Notes: generated by a model from the sequence alone, not told the origin. DNA of 64,000 nt from Phytopythium helicoides (GCA_024867545.1 JANFNE010000027.1:186001-250000), one strand, 5' to 3'. Shown: positions 41,944-54,458, numbered from the stretch's first letter. Translations and numbers: made by a program.

Positions 41944-44278
41944 ATGGCCACTGTCACTTGCGCTTCTTCCGCCGTCCCGATGCGCCTGCTGCTGCTGTCC
42001 CTGGCGCTGTGGACGGCCGTGGCCGCGTCCGCATCCACGGCCAGCGCTGCGGCCGCGTCCACACTTTTCCCCAGGGACCGTCCGCTGCGGACGGCCGCGG
42101 CCGCAGCCAACGCCACGTCCGTCGCCTTCCGGGACGCCATCGTGGACGCGCGACCGGCCAACCTGAGTGACAGCTACGACCTCGTGGCCCGCGTGGCGCT
42201 GCGCTCCTTCTCGCTCGCGTTCGACGCTGCGCCTGCGGACGGCCGCGTCCACAGCGTCCACGGCCGCAGCGGACGCTCGCGGACGCTGCTTGGGCCACTG
42301 GCCCACGAGCTGCTGGCGTCCCTGGGGCCTGAAGGCGCCGCACTAGTGCAGCACGTGGCTCCTCGCCTCGTGTTCGATGCTGCGGACCGGTTCGCGCCGC
42401 CTGTGGCCCTGCACGACGAGCTCCGAGTGGACCTGAATGCGCTCTTCATGCACAACGTCGGGGCCACGCAGGTTCTCATGCGGTCGACTGCAGCAGCTTC
42501 AGCGGGATCTGGCAGCTCTGCAGCAACTGGTGGACGACCAGCAGCAGATCGTGCTCAACCTTACGAGCTATTTGGAGCAGGAGGCTAGTGCGCAGCTCGT
42601 GGAGAAGCGGAGAATTGCAGAGGCCGAAGCAGCTGCGGCTGAAGCTCGCGTCAATGAAACGCTGGCACGTGGAGAGCAGGAGAGAGAGACGCTCGACAAG
42701 TCACTCGCTAATGAGCTTGAGCTCGAGAAGCGACGGCATGAGCTCGCCAACGAGCGACTGCTGCGAGAGGATGAAGCGCGCAAGGAGCAGAACCGCGACC
42801 TCGTGAGGCTGCAGGAAGAGGCCAACGTGCGGCTGGAGATGTCGAGACGGGAGACCGAGAACCTGCTGAGAGACAAGCAACTCGCGCTTGAGAGAGAGAA
42901 GGCACTGCTTGAGCGCAACACTACACTTGAGAAAGCCGCTATGGACGTTGAGGGTAGAATTCGCCAGCAGCGAGCGAACCAGGACATCGAACGGGCTCAG
43001 CTAGCGCAGCGACTTGAAGCCGAACGCGAGAAGTTGCTGCTAGCCATGCAAACGGCGTTCGACAACATTGGTCGCGGTGCAGCAGTGCTGCTGGCTGAAG
43101 ACAAGGAGAAGCTGGTGCAGCTCGTTGGTGCTCTCGTGGCACTCGCAGCTGGCGTGTTTCTCAGTCGAGAAGCTGTGCGGGTGGCTGGTGCGCTCATTCA
43201 GCAGCGACTTGGCAAGCCATCGCTCGTACGCGAGACATCTCGTGTCTCGGGCGTTGTCGGATTGGTGAGAGTGTGGGGTTCGGCTGCCGTGCGTCTTGTG
43301 AGTGGCAGCAAGGTCCCGCCAAAGAGCGATGCGATGCTGAACGACGTGGTGCTCGGAGGTTCACTCGAGACGCGTGTGCGAGAGATTGCTCGAGCTACAC
43401 GCAATGCAGCGCTGCATGGGGCTCCATATCGGCACTTGCTGCTCTACGGACCTCCCGGTACGGGTAAGACGATGGTGGCCAAGCGACTCGCAAGCGGATC
43501 CGGCATGGATTACGCCATTTTGAGTGGCGGCGACGTCGGTCCGCTTGGCTCGGACGCGGTGACGGAGCTCCATGCTTTGTTCGCGTGGGCGAACGCCTCG
43601 CCACGCGGCGTGCTCATCTTTATCGACGAGGCTGAAGCGTTCCTTGGCTGCCGTGCATCTCGCAAGACTCACATGAGCGAGGCGATGCGCAATGCACTCA
43701 ACGCGTTGCTCTTCCATACGGGATCGCCGTCCAAGTCTTTCATGCTCGTCATCGCAACAAACCGACCAGAGGACCTGGACGCGGCCGTGACGGATCGCAT
43801 CGACGATGCGCTGCACTTTGATCTACCAGAAGCGCACGAGCGCGTGCGGCTCCTGGAGATGTACTTTGACGAGTACGTCGGTGAGCTTGCAGGTGACAAC
43901 AGTAAGCTGGGCAAGCGGCGTCGATCGGCAACGTCCGATGCTCGCGAGGCTGCTCACTGGTGGCCATAGCGACGATGACACTGAAGAGATCCGAACGGCG
44001 TCAGCAACAGACGCAGTCGACCCGGTCAAACCGATGCACGCGCCATGTTGGCACAGTACGGCGAGCTCACAGCAGGAATGAGCGGTCGCGAGATTGCCAA
44101 GACCATGCTGTACCTTCAGAGCGTCGTGTACGCGCAGGAGGAGCTGGCCGTGCCACGCGCACTCGTTGACCGCGTGGTGCGGGAGAAGGCGGACGAGCAC
44201 CGGCGCAAGCTCGCGCTCAAGGCAGGTAGCAGCATGGGGAATAGTGCGATGAGCCTGGGCGAAGGCGTGTTCGTGTAG
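41944..44278 (+). CDS. ATAD3: ATAD3-like mitochondrial AAA ATPase
   Basis: Start ATG 41944, with a second in-frame ATG (MRLLLLSLALW) before a hydrophobic, signal-like stretch. A long coiled coil (residues about 180-380) precedes a short hydrophobic segment (LVALAAGVFLS) and the ATAD3 hallmark GKPSLVRETSR. The AAA core has Walker A GPPGTGKT, GMDYAILSGGDVGPLG, Walker B LIFIDEAEAF, sensor 1 ATNRPEDLD and the arginine segment DRIDDALHFDLP. The C-terminal lid (GELTAGMSGREIAK) lies at 44057 onward. ATAD3 sits in the inner mitochondrial membrane and supports nucleoid and cristae organisation. Frame breaks occur near 42484, 43930 and 44047. The signal-like N-terminus is unusual for ATAD3. Confidence 0.88.
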
Positions 44279-44609
44279 CAAAGATGTATCATGACTAGAG
44301 CTTGACGACAACGATCGGCACGCACAACTTGCTGCTGGTTAGAGCAGTTTCCCTCATTCAACTCGTGTCTTGCCCAAGCTCTCAAACTCCACCCAAGATA
44401 CCATGCAGCTCAATAACACGCTGGCGACACAACGCTAACCTCCTACTAGCTGAGCTTTCGCCGCAGACCACAGAAACACCCATTCTCCACTTAGCATACG
44501 TATCGATGCGCTGCGAGCTGCAGCAGATACCCCGCGCTGACGCCCACGCTCCAAGACGCCGCCACACTCGCAAACAGGAATCCTCTCTCGTCGATGATAC
44601 CTAACTCCT
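44279..44609. other. Short convergent intergenic region
   Basis: About 330 bp between convergent ATAD3 and the small hypothetical gene. No gene seen. Confidence 0.45.
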
Positions 44610-44999
44610 TCAAGTGCGGGGCTGGTTTTTGACGAATATCTCTCCGGTGTTGCGATCGATCATAGCCATGTAGTCAAACGCCTTGATAAGGCCGGGGGCG
44701 GTCAAGAATTGTTGGTGCTCGCTGTCAATCTCGAAGATCTCGTAGTCGGAGCCTTCCTTGAACCGCTTGGAGCTGAAACACCTCACATCGCAGATAAAAG
44801 CATTCGCGACGTCCTCGGCTCTGAAGAAAATCTCGCCGCTTGGAATGTCACCTCGCGTCTCGACGGGCCAAATCTTGCCAGTGATGTCTTCGAAGATCTG
44901 GGCAACTTCCTCGGTTTCGATCTTGGGTGGCGCCTCGTGCTTCTTGGTGTTCCCCTTGGCTGGCACTTGGCTCAGTTCTGGCTGCGGCTGCGGCTCCAT
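44610..44999 (-). CDS. Small hypothetical protein, 129 residues
   Basis: ATG 44999 (MEPQPQPELS) to a stop at 44610. The first 35 residues are Pro/Gln/Lys-rich; the rest looks globular: EEVAQIFEDITGKIWPVE, GEIFFRAEDVANAFICDVR, FLTAPGLIKAFDYMAMID. The frame continues about 20 codons upstream to a possible acceptor (TTCTTGCAG), so a 5' exon cannot be excluded. The pattern of an AEDVANAF helix followed by LTAPGLIKAF faintly recalls KilA-N/MSV199-type DNA-binding modules, but the match is too weak to name. Not recognised otherwise. Confidence 0.5.
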   Translation of the reverse strand: MEPQPQPELSQVPAKGNTKKHEAPPKIETEEVAQIFEDITGKIWPVETRGDIPSGEIFFRAEDVANAFICDVRCFSSKRFKEGSDYEIFEIDSEHQQFLTAPGLIKAFDYMAMIDRNTGEIFVKNQPRT

Positions 45000-46807
45000 C
45001 GCTTCGATCGTGAGGCTGGCACCGTGCCGATCACCTCCTCCGTCTTCCCGAAACTGCAAGAATGAGCTCGAATGTCGCCAGTGGTGCGCACGTGGTAATG
45101 CGTCATTACAAGTTGAAGTGACAATGTCAACGACTTGACTTGCAGTCCTGGCGTGCCATCCTCATGGGGAAGAGCAGTACAGCCGTCCACAGAGCTTTGG
45201 GTGGACGATAGCTGTCCTGCCGACTCGGTCAAACGGTGGTGGCCTAGCGACTCGAGAGCGTGGAATTCAATTAGGCGATGGAAAAGCAATCGGAGCTCTC
45301 AATGTCCGCCCTGATAGTCTTGACAATTAAAGCTCAAGTAAGGCTAACTCAAAGGCGCCAGCTGCCTGAGTACGCTGCGCCTTGCAGCAACGCTCTCCTT
45401 CGAGTTTAGCCAGCTGTCTCCGCCGCCGCTTTTGTTCTCGGCTAGTGATTCATCAGAACCGTCGCCTTGATCGCCACCGCTGTCACTGTCGTTCTTCGCT
45501 TCTAGCTCGCGAGAGACTGAAGCAGGAACTGCCCGAACGCATGCTGCCCTATTTCCTGTAACTGCTGGCACCGCTCGTGCTGGAATGGCTGGGATTGCTG
45601 TTGCTGCTGAACCTCCTGCTGCCTGTGCGATGAACTCCACTGCCCTGTGGCACTGCCACTATTAGCTCGGTGAAGAAATGAATGAGCTGCTCATGCCATA
45701 TTGAAGTTGGCAGCAAGTGCTAGTAGCGGTGCACGTATCAGCTCTGGCAGTGGTGCAGCTATCAACAATGCACCAGCTGAAGTGTCCACAACCTCCGTCC
45801 GTGATGAGCAGTCCTCCTTGGGAGCGACGAACTCGATGGCCATGATGTCAAGCGAACTGGTTGAGGGAATTTCGCTGTGAAAGTTGTCGAGATGTCGAGA
45901 GCTGATGCCTCTAAATTATCTTGGGCGGGCGATGCCATTAATGAGGTTGAGGTTGAGGGTAGATGACCGATCATGCCTCGCTCCGGCACCTGCCCGCACT
46001 GCGAAGATCGAACGATCTGCCGAGTCGACTCTGTATGTGTCCAAATAGCTAATCTATTCCCGAGCAATACCATATCACCACGATGTCGAGTTGCGGTGAT
46101 TATCACGATCTATCCGAAAGTGCCACGATGGTGTTTGCAGCGATGTCGAGGATACAAGGGAAAAAGCATCTAGGCGTCCAAGTCCGACATCCAGCAGGTC
46201 GAGATGTAAAAAATGCGTCACGCACGAGCACAACCTTGATTTCTTTCTGTTCGTCTGCACGGCCACCCGAATCTCTGCAGCTCAATTCCATAGACGCGTA
46301 GCTTGTCATCTCGGTGTGCTGGAAGGATACCCTGCACGTATCCATTCTCTCGCGCATGACCACGATCCCTCAAAAATCCCGCGGGAGGACTCATACACAT
46401 CCCAAGATGTGCTTAGGGGCAGCACTAACGCCGCCAAGAAGAGCCACTGCGTGCTCCTCGGCATGACCAGCTCAACCTTCCCAGCCGCCGCAAGCAGTCG
46501 ACCGCTGACCCCTCCGCGCCAGTCCGTACCATTCCACCGGCACACCGCCCTCCCCCCTACCCCAGCCTCGACACCCTCCGGCTCGCCCTCCTCAACCTTA
46601 TACCCCTCAAATCCCCCTCCCGTATATCATCTCTTATCCCAGTACAATCGCTGTTTCCCTCCCCCTCTATAAACGAATCCAACCTCCCCCGTCTCTGCGC
46701 CAAATAGTCAGCGCCGCCCCTACCTCTCCAGCCGCGCTTTTTCCGCTGGCCCAGCTGTTGACGCCGCCCATGGCGCTCGATCCGCCGCATTCCCCTGCTT
46801 GACGTCC
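45000..46807. other. Intergenic, no supported gene
   Basis: About 1.8 kb. The minus frame 45344-45640 (98 codons, GTG first, Ala/Ser-rich) could be an exon, but no start or splice partner was found. The stretch 46520-46680 is a strongly pyrimidine-rich promoter-like tract upstream of the subtilisin gene. Confidence 0.4.
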
Positions 46808-49800
46808 ATGCGCGCGCTGCTGGCGGTGGCTGCGACGCTGCTGGCGCTCGGCGCGGCGGCCGCGGAGCTGCGGGACGCGCGCGGCCTGCGCTTCGAGTCG
46901 CGCGCGGCGCTGTGCGCTTTTCACTGCAGCGCGGCGCACGTGGGGGCGTCCGAGTGCGTCGCGCGATGTGGCGGCGAGCGGAGGAAGCTGCAGACGTACG
47001 ACTTCACGGGCGTCTCGGGCAGCGCGAGCGGGTATGGAGACGTGCACGCGGCGTCGGACGAGGACGAGGAGAAGCAGGTGACGGTCGTGAGCGTCGTGGC
47101 GTGCGCGGACGTGGCCGACGTGACGCTCGAGATCGGAGACCCCGAGAAGGACGAGTTCGCGGGATTCTACGAGGCCTTCTTTGCGGCGTATGACGCCATG
47201 CTCGCCAGCGAGAACGCCACGGTGGACGCGTGCCAGCTGCAGTTCCTAGAGCAGGAGCTGCTCGACAACGCCACCTCGGCTTCGGCAGAGCAAGACTACA
47301 CCGACGCAGACTTCGTCAACAAACCCACGCTCGTCAAGCTCAACGCCACCAGCGACGTGTCCGAGCTTCAGTGCCTCTCGCAGCTCAAGGCCATATGGCC
47401 ACCAGAGAAGGAGAGCTTCACGCCCTTCCTCACGCGAAGCGACCAGAACGACGCCAACGCCACCACGCTGCTGCTGCACGTGAGCTCGGAAGTGGCGGAC
47501 GCCATCGTCCAGCTGGAGTGCGTCGCAGAGGTCGTCACCATGCCCGCCATCCTCAAGCTCACGCCATTCGCGCGCAGCACCTACGCGCTCTCGCGGGACT
47601 CGACCAAGTCGAAAGAAGGCCCTGCGCTCGAGATCCGTCTGGCCGTCGACGCCAACGCCACACTGGCGCTCCAGCGTCTACAGGCCAGCACCACGAGCAC
47701 CACTGGCATCACCAACCTGCTCTCAATGCGCACTTCCAAGACCAACAGCACGTCGCGCGTCATCTACATGACGGCCCTGGACGACTACAACACGTGGGCC
47801 AAGGCGCTCTCTGCCATCCTCAACGACGAGGCCGTCGAGTGGGTCGACCTGAAGCAGACCGTGACCGTGAGCACCCTATCAGCGTCGGCGATGCCTATCG
47901 AGCGCAAGCTACTGCGTGGTGAGATTGACCCGGTCGAGTTCGCTGTTGACGAGACGCTGCCCACGGTCCGCCGGCTAGACGACTACGTGATGGACCTCGT
48001 GGGTGTCACAACAATGCACGACCACAACATCACCGGCTCGAACATCATTGTCGGGATCACGGACACAGGGCTGTACATTGATCACGACCAGTTCGACCAG
48101 GAGTCGCGCAACATGTACGACGCGCTCGATACGACCGCGCGCAAGGTCATCTACTACCAGACGTTCGCAAACGCGTACGATGAGGCTGAGGCCATTACAT
48201 GTGGCCACGGCACGCACGTTTCAGGTATCCTGGCAGGCTCGTCGTACAGTCAGGCGAGCACCGATCTAGGCATCGCTTCAAGTGCCCAGATCGCGTTCAT
48301 GGACATCGGCAACCAGGATTCGTCGTGTGCGGGAACGAGTGGATGCTCAGTGTCTCTCGAGACGCCTGCAGAGGTGGATGACCTCATGTCGGCGCAGGTT
48401 CGCCGCAGGCGCCAAGATCTTCAGCTTCTCTTGGGGCACGGGTGCCAACGACTACAACACACAGTCTCGAGACATTGATGAGTACGTGTACAACAACCCG
48501 GAGATCCTGATCGTGGTCGCCGGCGGTAACAGCGGAGAGAGTGGCTCGTTCACCATCAGCAGCCCGTCAGGAGCGAAGAATGTCATCTCGGTCGCTGCGA
48601 GTCTGAACTCTGCGGCTTCGTTCTCGTCGACGCCGTGCGCTGATGTGCTGAACGAGGACACGGTCGCGTCGTTCTCGTCGATTGGCCCCACGCTGGACGG
48701 CCGTCAGAAGCCTGATATTGTGGCGCCTGGTATGACCATCACGTCTTCCGAGTCGCAAGCTCCTGGATCCACGACCAAGACGACATCGCTGTGCTCGTTG
48801 CAGGGAACTTCCCAGGCAACGCCGGTCGGTTGCCGGCATGGCAGTGCTGATCTACGAGTGGCTGCGTGATGGCTGGTGGAAGAACGGAACCAAGGACCCG
48901 GCGTACGGAATGGAGACGATCCCTGCTTCGCTTCTGAAGGCGCTCATTCTACACAGTGGCGAGGCCATGTCGAAGCGATTGGTGGCCCCCAGCAGCGGTG
49001 TCACGTCGTGTGTCGCGATGGAGGCTGCGGCTATCACGCTGACAGACTACCCTGACTTCAACCAGGGCTACGGCAAGCCGACGATGCTCAACCTCGTGAG
49101 CTTCTCGGGTGACTCCAACACCACTGGAGGCGTCTACTTTTACCCCAACAGCTCAGGCGTTGAGCCAAGTGTGACCGAGGGCGAGTCCGTGACGTACAAC
49201 TTCCTACTGACGTCGAACGCGAACCTTCGCGTGACGCTCGTCTGGACGGACCCTGCTGGCTCTGTCGGCGGCAAGGCAACGCTGCAGAATGACCTGGACC
49301 TGAGCATCCAGGTCGCCAACACGTCGACCGTGTTCTACCCGCTCGCAGGCAATGGCACGCGCGATGGAAAGAACAATGTCGAGATGGTGGAAGTCTCGTA
49401 CGACGACCTAGTTGACGCCGCGACCAATGCCGGTGTCACAGTGGACGCCAATGGCTTGCTCAACGTCCAGGCGATCGTGTACGGCTACAGTGTCAAGGCA
49501 GGTGATAACGCCACGACGACAGGCCAGAAGTTCGCTCTCGTCGCGTCTTCAACGCCGGCGACTGCAACAACCAAGTCAGCCGCGTCCACGAACACCTCGT
49601 TCTGGCAGCCGTGGATGACCATCGGCACGATCGTGGTCGCGACGCTGGCGCTACTCTTCCTGATTGCGTTCGTGTGGCGCATGCGGCTGCGGAAAAAGAC
49701 GCTAATGATGAAGGAGGCGCGTCGACGCGATGCATCAAACAGCCGCGCGCACACGCATCCCAACTACCAGAACCCTCCGAGCAACCGGCAAGGCCGCGCG

Positions 49801-49908
49801 CCGTCAGCACAGCCTGGTACTGCAGCAGCACCTGGACGACCAGTCCGAGCTGCAAGCCGACCGAGAGGGAGCAGCCGACCACGGCAGCAGTTTGTCGAGT
49901 TCCTGTGA
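46808..49908 (+). CDS. Membrane-anchored subtilisin-like serine protease (S8)
   Basis: ATG 46808 begins a signal peptide (MRALLAVAATLLALGAAAA). A propeptide-like region of about 370 residues with several N-glycosylation sequons follows. The S8 catalytic triad is visible: Asp in VGITDTGLYIDH, His in CGHGTHVSGILAG and Ser in GTSQATP, with Asn in VVAGGNSG. After the catalytic domain comes a jelly-roll-like region (VTLVWTDPAGS, LQNDLDL), a transmembrane helix (IGTIVVATLALLFLIAFVW) and a basic Pro/Arg-rich cytoplasmic tail. Frame breaks near 48400 (extra T) and 48828 (extra G) are discounted; total is about 1030 residues. It is a secretory-pathway or cell-surface protease; substrate unknown. Confidence 0.88.
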
Positions 49909-50235
49909 GTCTCCGTCCGTTTATCATCGCGTGCTGTCCGTAGAGTGAGTAGATCAACTACTAGACGTTCGATGCGAATCTATGAATGTACCACTTCAAC
50001 ATTTGACCAACATTCCAAAAAAGGCAACTTTCACAACGAGATCTTCTGATTGATGTCAATTGGTCGACGCCATGGTGCGTAGGCTCCGAATGCGATAGAG
50101 CTGTACAATACAGACAGGATTATTACATGCTACTTTGGCCTTCATACCATGTCGGGGCGCGGTAGAATACAGAATATAAAGAGTGGTGCTGCTGCTGCTG
50201 CTGGTGGTGGCGTGCTGAGGTGAGTGCGAGCGCGC
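49909..50235. other. Short convergent intergenic region with (GCT)n
   Basis: About 330 bp between convergent genes. A short CTG/GCT microsatellite (50187-50203) lies in the likely 3' UTR of the prolyl hydroxylase gene. Nothing else seen. Confidence 0.45.
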
Positions 50236-51551
50236 TCAGGCTTGGGGCTTGAGCATGGGCTTGTTCCAGACCCACTTGTTGCCCGAGTACTTGACGCCGT
50301 CGACGACGGGACAGCCGCCGTGGAGACTCAGGGGGTCGACCTCTCCCGTCGGTAGCATACTGTAGAACACGATGACCTTGCGCTTCTGCGGTGGCACCTT
50401 GAGTCCAGTGTTGCAGTCCTGCATATTCACGGGCTTGCCGCCTCCAGAGTGGGGGAAGACAGTATGCCCTCCCTTCGCCACGTCCGACATGTACCAGAAC
50501 ACCGTAGCCATGCGGTTCTTGTAGCCGTGCTCGATCATGCGGAGCACGGCAGGGCGAGTTGCGGTGCTCTTCGACAGGGAAGTAGTCCGTGTGAAGGTCG
50601 TACTTTTGCGACTTGCCGTAGCGCAACACCTGCACGGGCTCTTGGTGGGACGCAGGCACCTTGGTGACATCAGCGACGCGCTGGTCAATGCCAGCAAGCA
50701 TCGGATGCGTGGACGACTCGAGAAAGTAGGTGGTGCTCGTCCGCCACTTGCGCATGGGGCGGTTCTCGTTCTCGTGTCCGTCGCGCAGCAGCACGCCGGA
50801 TGGGACCAGGTGGTCGAGAGACAGGTCCATAATGACATCGATCTCATCGTCTGCCAGGAACTCCTCGATGCTGAAGACGAGCGGCTCCATGCTGAGCGTC
50901 TCCATCACGAGGTCGCCCTTGCCTTGCACGTCCTTGATGGTTGCTGAAGGAGGGGCAACCAACACATGTCAGCAAAAGTTACGAATCACCCCGGTCCACG
51001 CAATTGCTGCTCCACTCACTCTTGTGGCCCACTCGGACGCCGGGCCAGATGAACTGCCCTCCCTCGAACAGGAACACGACGCTGTCGACCATGTCGTCGA
51101 GGCGCGCGAGCCTCTCTCCCTCTGGCGTGAAGAATGCGTATGGCTGCTTGAACTTGCGCTCGAGCTTGTTCTTGGGCTTGTCAATGCGCAGCGCCTTCTC
51201 CAGCGCGCGGCGCAGCGCCTTCAAGTCCCTGTCCGCCTCTAGGGCCACTGCAGGCGCGTTGCCGTCCTTGAACGCCTCCACCGCGACGCTGCCATTGCCC
51301 GCCGCCTTGACGCAGAGCACGTGGAAGCCTCGGACGGCGTTCGCGTCCGTCAGGAACCGCTCGGCCGCCGCGCAGTCAAAAACCGGCGCTGGGGGCTGCA
51401 GCTGCGCCAGCAGCCCACGCGCCGAGCCCATCGCGGCCTCAAAGTGCTCCGGCAGCAGCAGCGCGAGCGCGACGGCCGCCAGCGCCGCGAACGCCGAGAG
51501 CCATGAGACGACGCGCGAGGAAGACGAGGCCGAGGGAGACGAGGACGCCAT
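50236..51551 (-). CDS. Prolyl 4-hydroxylase-like 2-oxoglutarate oxygenase, ER type
   Basis: Exon 1 51551-51020 and exon 2 50943-50236, intron 76 nt (GTGAGT..CTTCAG). An N-terminal signal anchor (VVSWLSAFAALAAVALALLL) suggests a type II ER or Golgi membrane protein. Exon 1 encodes a thioredoxin-like or lumenal domain of about 150 residues. Exon 2 holds the P4Hc domain: VLRYGKSQKYDLHTDYF with the HxD iron ligands, MATVFWYMSDV, GGHTVFP, and the distal ligand SLHGGCPV with KWVWNK providing the 2-oxoglutarate Lys. A 1-bp break near 50565 separates the HxD part from the rest. The enzyme hydroxylates peptidyl proline in secreted proteins. Confidence 0.85.
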
Positions 51552-52053
51552 GGCGCGCAGACAGCGAGTTGACTAATGAGGACGCGACGAGAGCCGAGGG
51601 AGCAGCGCAGAGACCTGCGGGCGGCGGCGCTCGACGTGGCGACTGGCGCATGGCGCGCCTCCCTTCAACCTCCGCGCGAGATCCGGCGCATGTATCATGC
51701 AGTTGTTGCGACCCAGCGGTCTAATCGAGTGGTATACAGTCGCCAAGAGGGGGAGCGGACGGAAATGTACGCCACGACGGGGAATAAGCCCTCTGTCTCG
51801 TCACGCGACGCTGTTTGTTGTATGGAAACGGGCGCGCGTTGTGGCGTTTACGAAGGACGAAAGGCGTACCACCGCACGACGAAGGTACGTACCCCACCCT
51901 CTATCTCCCATCTGTTCCACCGCAATTGTTCAGATTATTTACACATAACCACCTTATTCACCAAAATATATACTCAAAAACACCTCATTTACTGTACTAT
52001 TTACGAATACACGCGCAGATGCGACGAGCGGCTGACCGCTACCGCCCTTGGAC
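51552..52053. other. Divergent promoter region, P4H / CCA transferase
   Basis: About 0.5 kb; AT-rich between 51900 and 52000 with TATTTA/TATATA runs. No gene. Confidence 0.45.
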
Positions 52054-53824
52054 ATGCTGCGCGCTCCGCGGCGGCTCGCGGCGCTCGCGCGGCCCCCGCA
52101 GCGCCCCGCGCGGGCCCATGGCGCGCTGAGTCGGGCGCCACCTTCTCGCGCGCTCGGAGCTCGTTCCGGCGGTGGCTCGCGCGGCTCTGGGGGCGCCGGG
52201 ACGGCCGGGAACGGCGCGGTGACGCCGACGCCGAGGGAGGCCGCGCTGTTCGACTTCCTGCTCTACATCCAGCACGTGTACGCGCCGCGCACGCGGCTGC
52301 GCGTGGCTGGCGGGTGGGTGCGCGACAAGCTGCGCGGAGCTGAGAGCGCAGACGTGGACGTGGTGCTGGACAACATGCGCGGCAAGAAGTTCGCGGGGCT
52401 CATCACGAAGTTCCAGCGCCAGCGCAAGCTGCCGCCGTCGGCCGTGGGCGTCGTCAAGGCCAACGCCGACAAGTCCAAGCACCTCGAGGTTGCTACGGTC
52501 ACCATCGAGGGGCTCGTGGTCGACCTCGTGCACCTGCGCTCGGACCAGTACGCGCCGGACAGCCGCATCCCCAGCACCACGTTCGCCACGCCAGAGGAGG
52601 ACGCCAAGCGCCGAGACCTCACCATCAACGCGCTCTTCTACAACCTGCACACGCGCGAGGTCGAGGACTTTACTGGGAGAGGGCTCGCCGACCTCGAGGA
52701 CGGCGTCGTGCGCACGCCGCTCGAGCCGCTGCAGACCTTCATGGACGACCCACTGCGCGTCTTCCGCGCCGTTCGCTTCGCTTGCGAGTTTGGGTACTCG
52801 TTGGACCCTGTGCTCGTCAAGGTGAGTGCAATCTTGGTGAGGCAGCGTGGAATGAATGACTGACGGGTTGAGTGGATGGAGGCAGGCGGTGCTGGAGCAC
52901 GAAGAGATCAAGGACGCAATGCGGCAGAAAGTGAGTCGCGAGCGGATTGGGATCGAAGTTCGCAAGATGCTGTCAGGCAACGACCCCGCGCGTGCGCTGC
53001 AACTGCTCGCCGAGTTTGGGCTGCTGGAAATTGTGTTCAACGACCCTCAAGCCGATGAGAGCAGTCAGCACCCACCTCGGGAATGGACGCAGACAGTTGC
53101 AGAGAGAGCCCTCTCGTCACTGAGGTATCTCCAGAGGAGTCGGCTGGCGCTCGCAAACCACCAGATCTCGTTCGTCGAGGCTTCGGGTGCCATTCTTGCA
53201 GCCATGTTCTTGACATCAACGCCTCCGATCGAGTCCCCGCTGGTCAATGTGCAGCCCATCGGCCAAGTCGCGGCGGCAATAGATGACGATGCGCTCATAG
53301 ATTGTGCGATCAAGTATGTGACCAAGCGCGAGGCAATCACGTACGCGCTTCCTCTCGACGAGATGGTCGAGATGCTCAAAACCAACGTCAAGTGGCCCAA
53401 GCCAGCAGCGAAGCGCGCCGCGCTGATCGTAGAGGCCGTCGCGACGTTTCCTACGACAGACGACGCGACCGACGAGGCTGCGTTAGCTGTAGCTCGCTTC
53501 ATTTGGATGACACGGTACCACTCGGTCATGGCGCCGGCCGTCGCCATATTAAGCTCTCGGTCGCCGTCATCCGAAGACGCCGACTATCCTATCCAGAAGC
53601 AGCTACTAGATCTAGCCTCGCAGTACAGCAGCGGTAGCGAGGACGCGTCCAGCAAACGCCGGCGGGTGGACGGCCGCGTCGTCAAGGAGAAGCTGGGCAT
53701 GGAGAAGCCCGGCCCCGAGATCGCACGCGCGCTATCGGTGCTGCAGGTGTGGGAAGTGCTGCACCCGAACCAAGATGTCGCTGCTGAGCTATCGTTCCTG
53801 GAGAAGCTGGCCCCTCGCCTATAG
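52054..53824 (+). CDS. CCA-adding tRNA nucleotidyltransferase
   Basis: Exons 52054-52821 and 52886-53824, intron 64 nt (GTGAGT..AGGCAG), 568 residues. The Arg/Ala-rich N-terminus (MLRAPRRLAALARPPQR) looks like a mitochondrial presequence, so dual targeting is possible as in yeast CCA1. The class II nucleotidyltransferase core has RVAGGWVRDKLRG, the metal-binding SADVDVVLD, and RRDLTINALFYN; then ADLEDGVVRTPL and DDPLRVFRAVRFA, which form the neck region. Exon 2 is the helical body and tail. It adds CCA to tRNA 3' ends. The C-terminal half contains a short basic stretch (SKRRRVDGR). No frame problem. Confidence 0.92.
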
Positions 53825-54458
53825 ACACTACAGATAGAGGACAATGCAGGGGGTTGGCTCATGTTGAAGTGCTTTGTGCTGGTGCTGCATGACAGCAGGA
53901 TGAGCTGCTGACGCACGAGATCTTGAGACGCCAAGATCGCGCCTGTCAGATGCTTCGCTTCAACCAGTAGCTGCTCGAGTGGGTTCTGATCCTGCTTGCT
54001 TGACCACGTTGAAGCGCACTGTAGTACTCTTAAGTCGACAATTGCCCATCCTCTTTACTGAATAAGATTAATGTCGACTTTCTAGCCTCAAAATCGACTA
54101 AACCCGTCTACAATCCTTCAAAAGTAGACTTTTACGCGGTGGGTAAGCTTCTGAACGGTCCGCCGGGCGTTCAGTGCCATCCATCCTGTCGACTGGTCAG
54201 TTCTGGTGGTCCGGTGCAACTTTCTCGCTCGTCATTGATCATTTACAGTTCTCGACTATGAAATTCCTGCGCCGCCTCGTTTCTCGCCGTGGCAGCCTCG
54301 CGCTGGCAGCCGCTCCATCTTCCTCTCTCTCTCTCCTCGGTCTCTGCTCCCTCTTTGCATCCATCCACCTGGTCGGCTCCCGATTGCTGCTGGAGACCCG
54401 CAAACATCCAGCCGAGGCTGCGAGATTGGCTGGTGGCAGCTGCTGCGAGCCCCGAGAG
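53825..54458. other. Convergent intergenic region
   Basis: About 0.6 kb between the converging CCA transferase and DHHC genes. It contains several short GTCGACTTT / AAATCGAC-like words (54034-54135), some in inverted orientation. No gene. Confidence 0.45.

Noticed and set aside
45344..45640. 98-codon minus frame as a gene
   Set aside because: Starts at GTG just after an in-frame stop, low complexity, no splice partner found.
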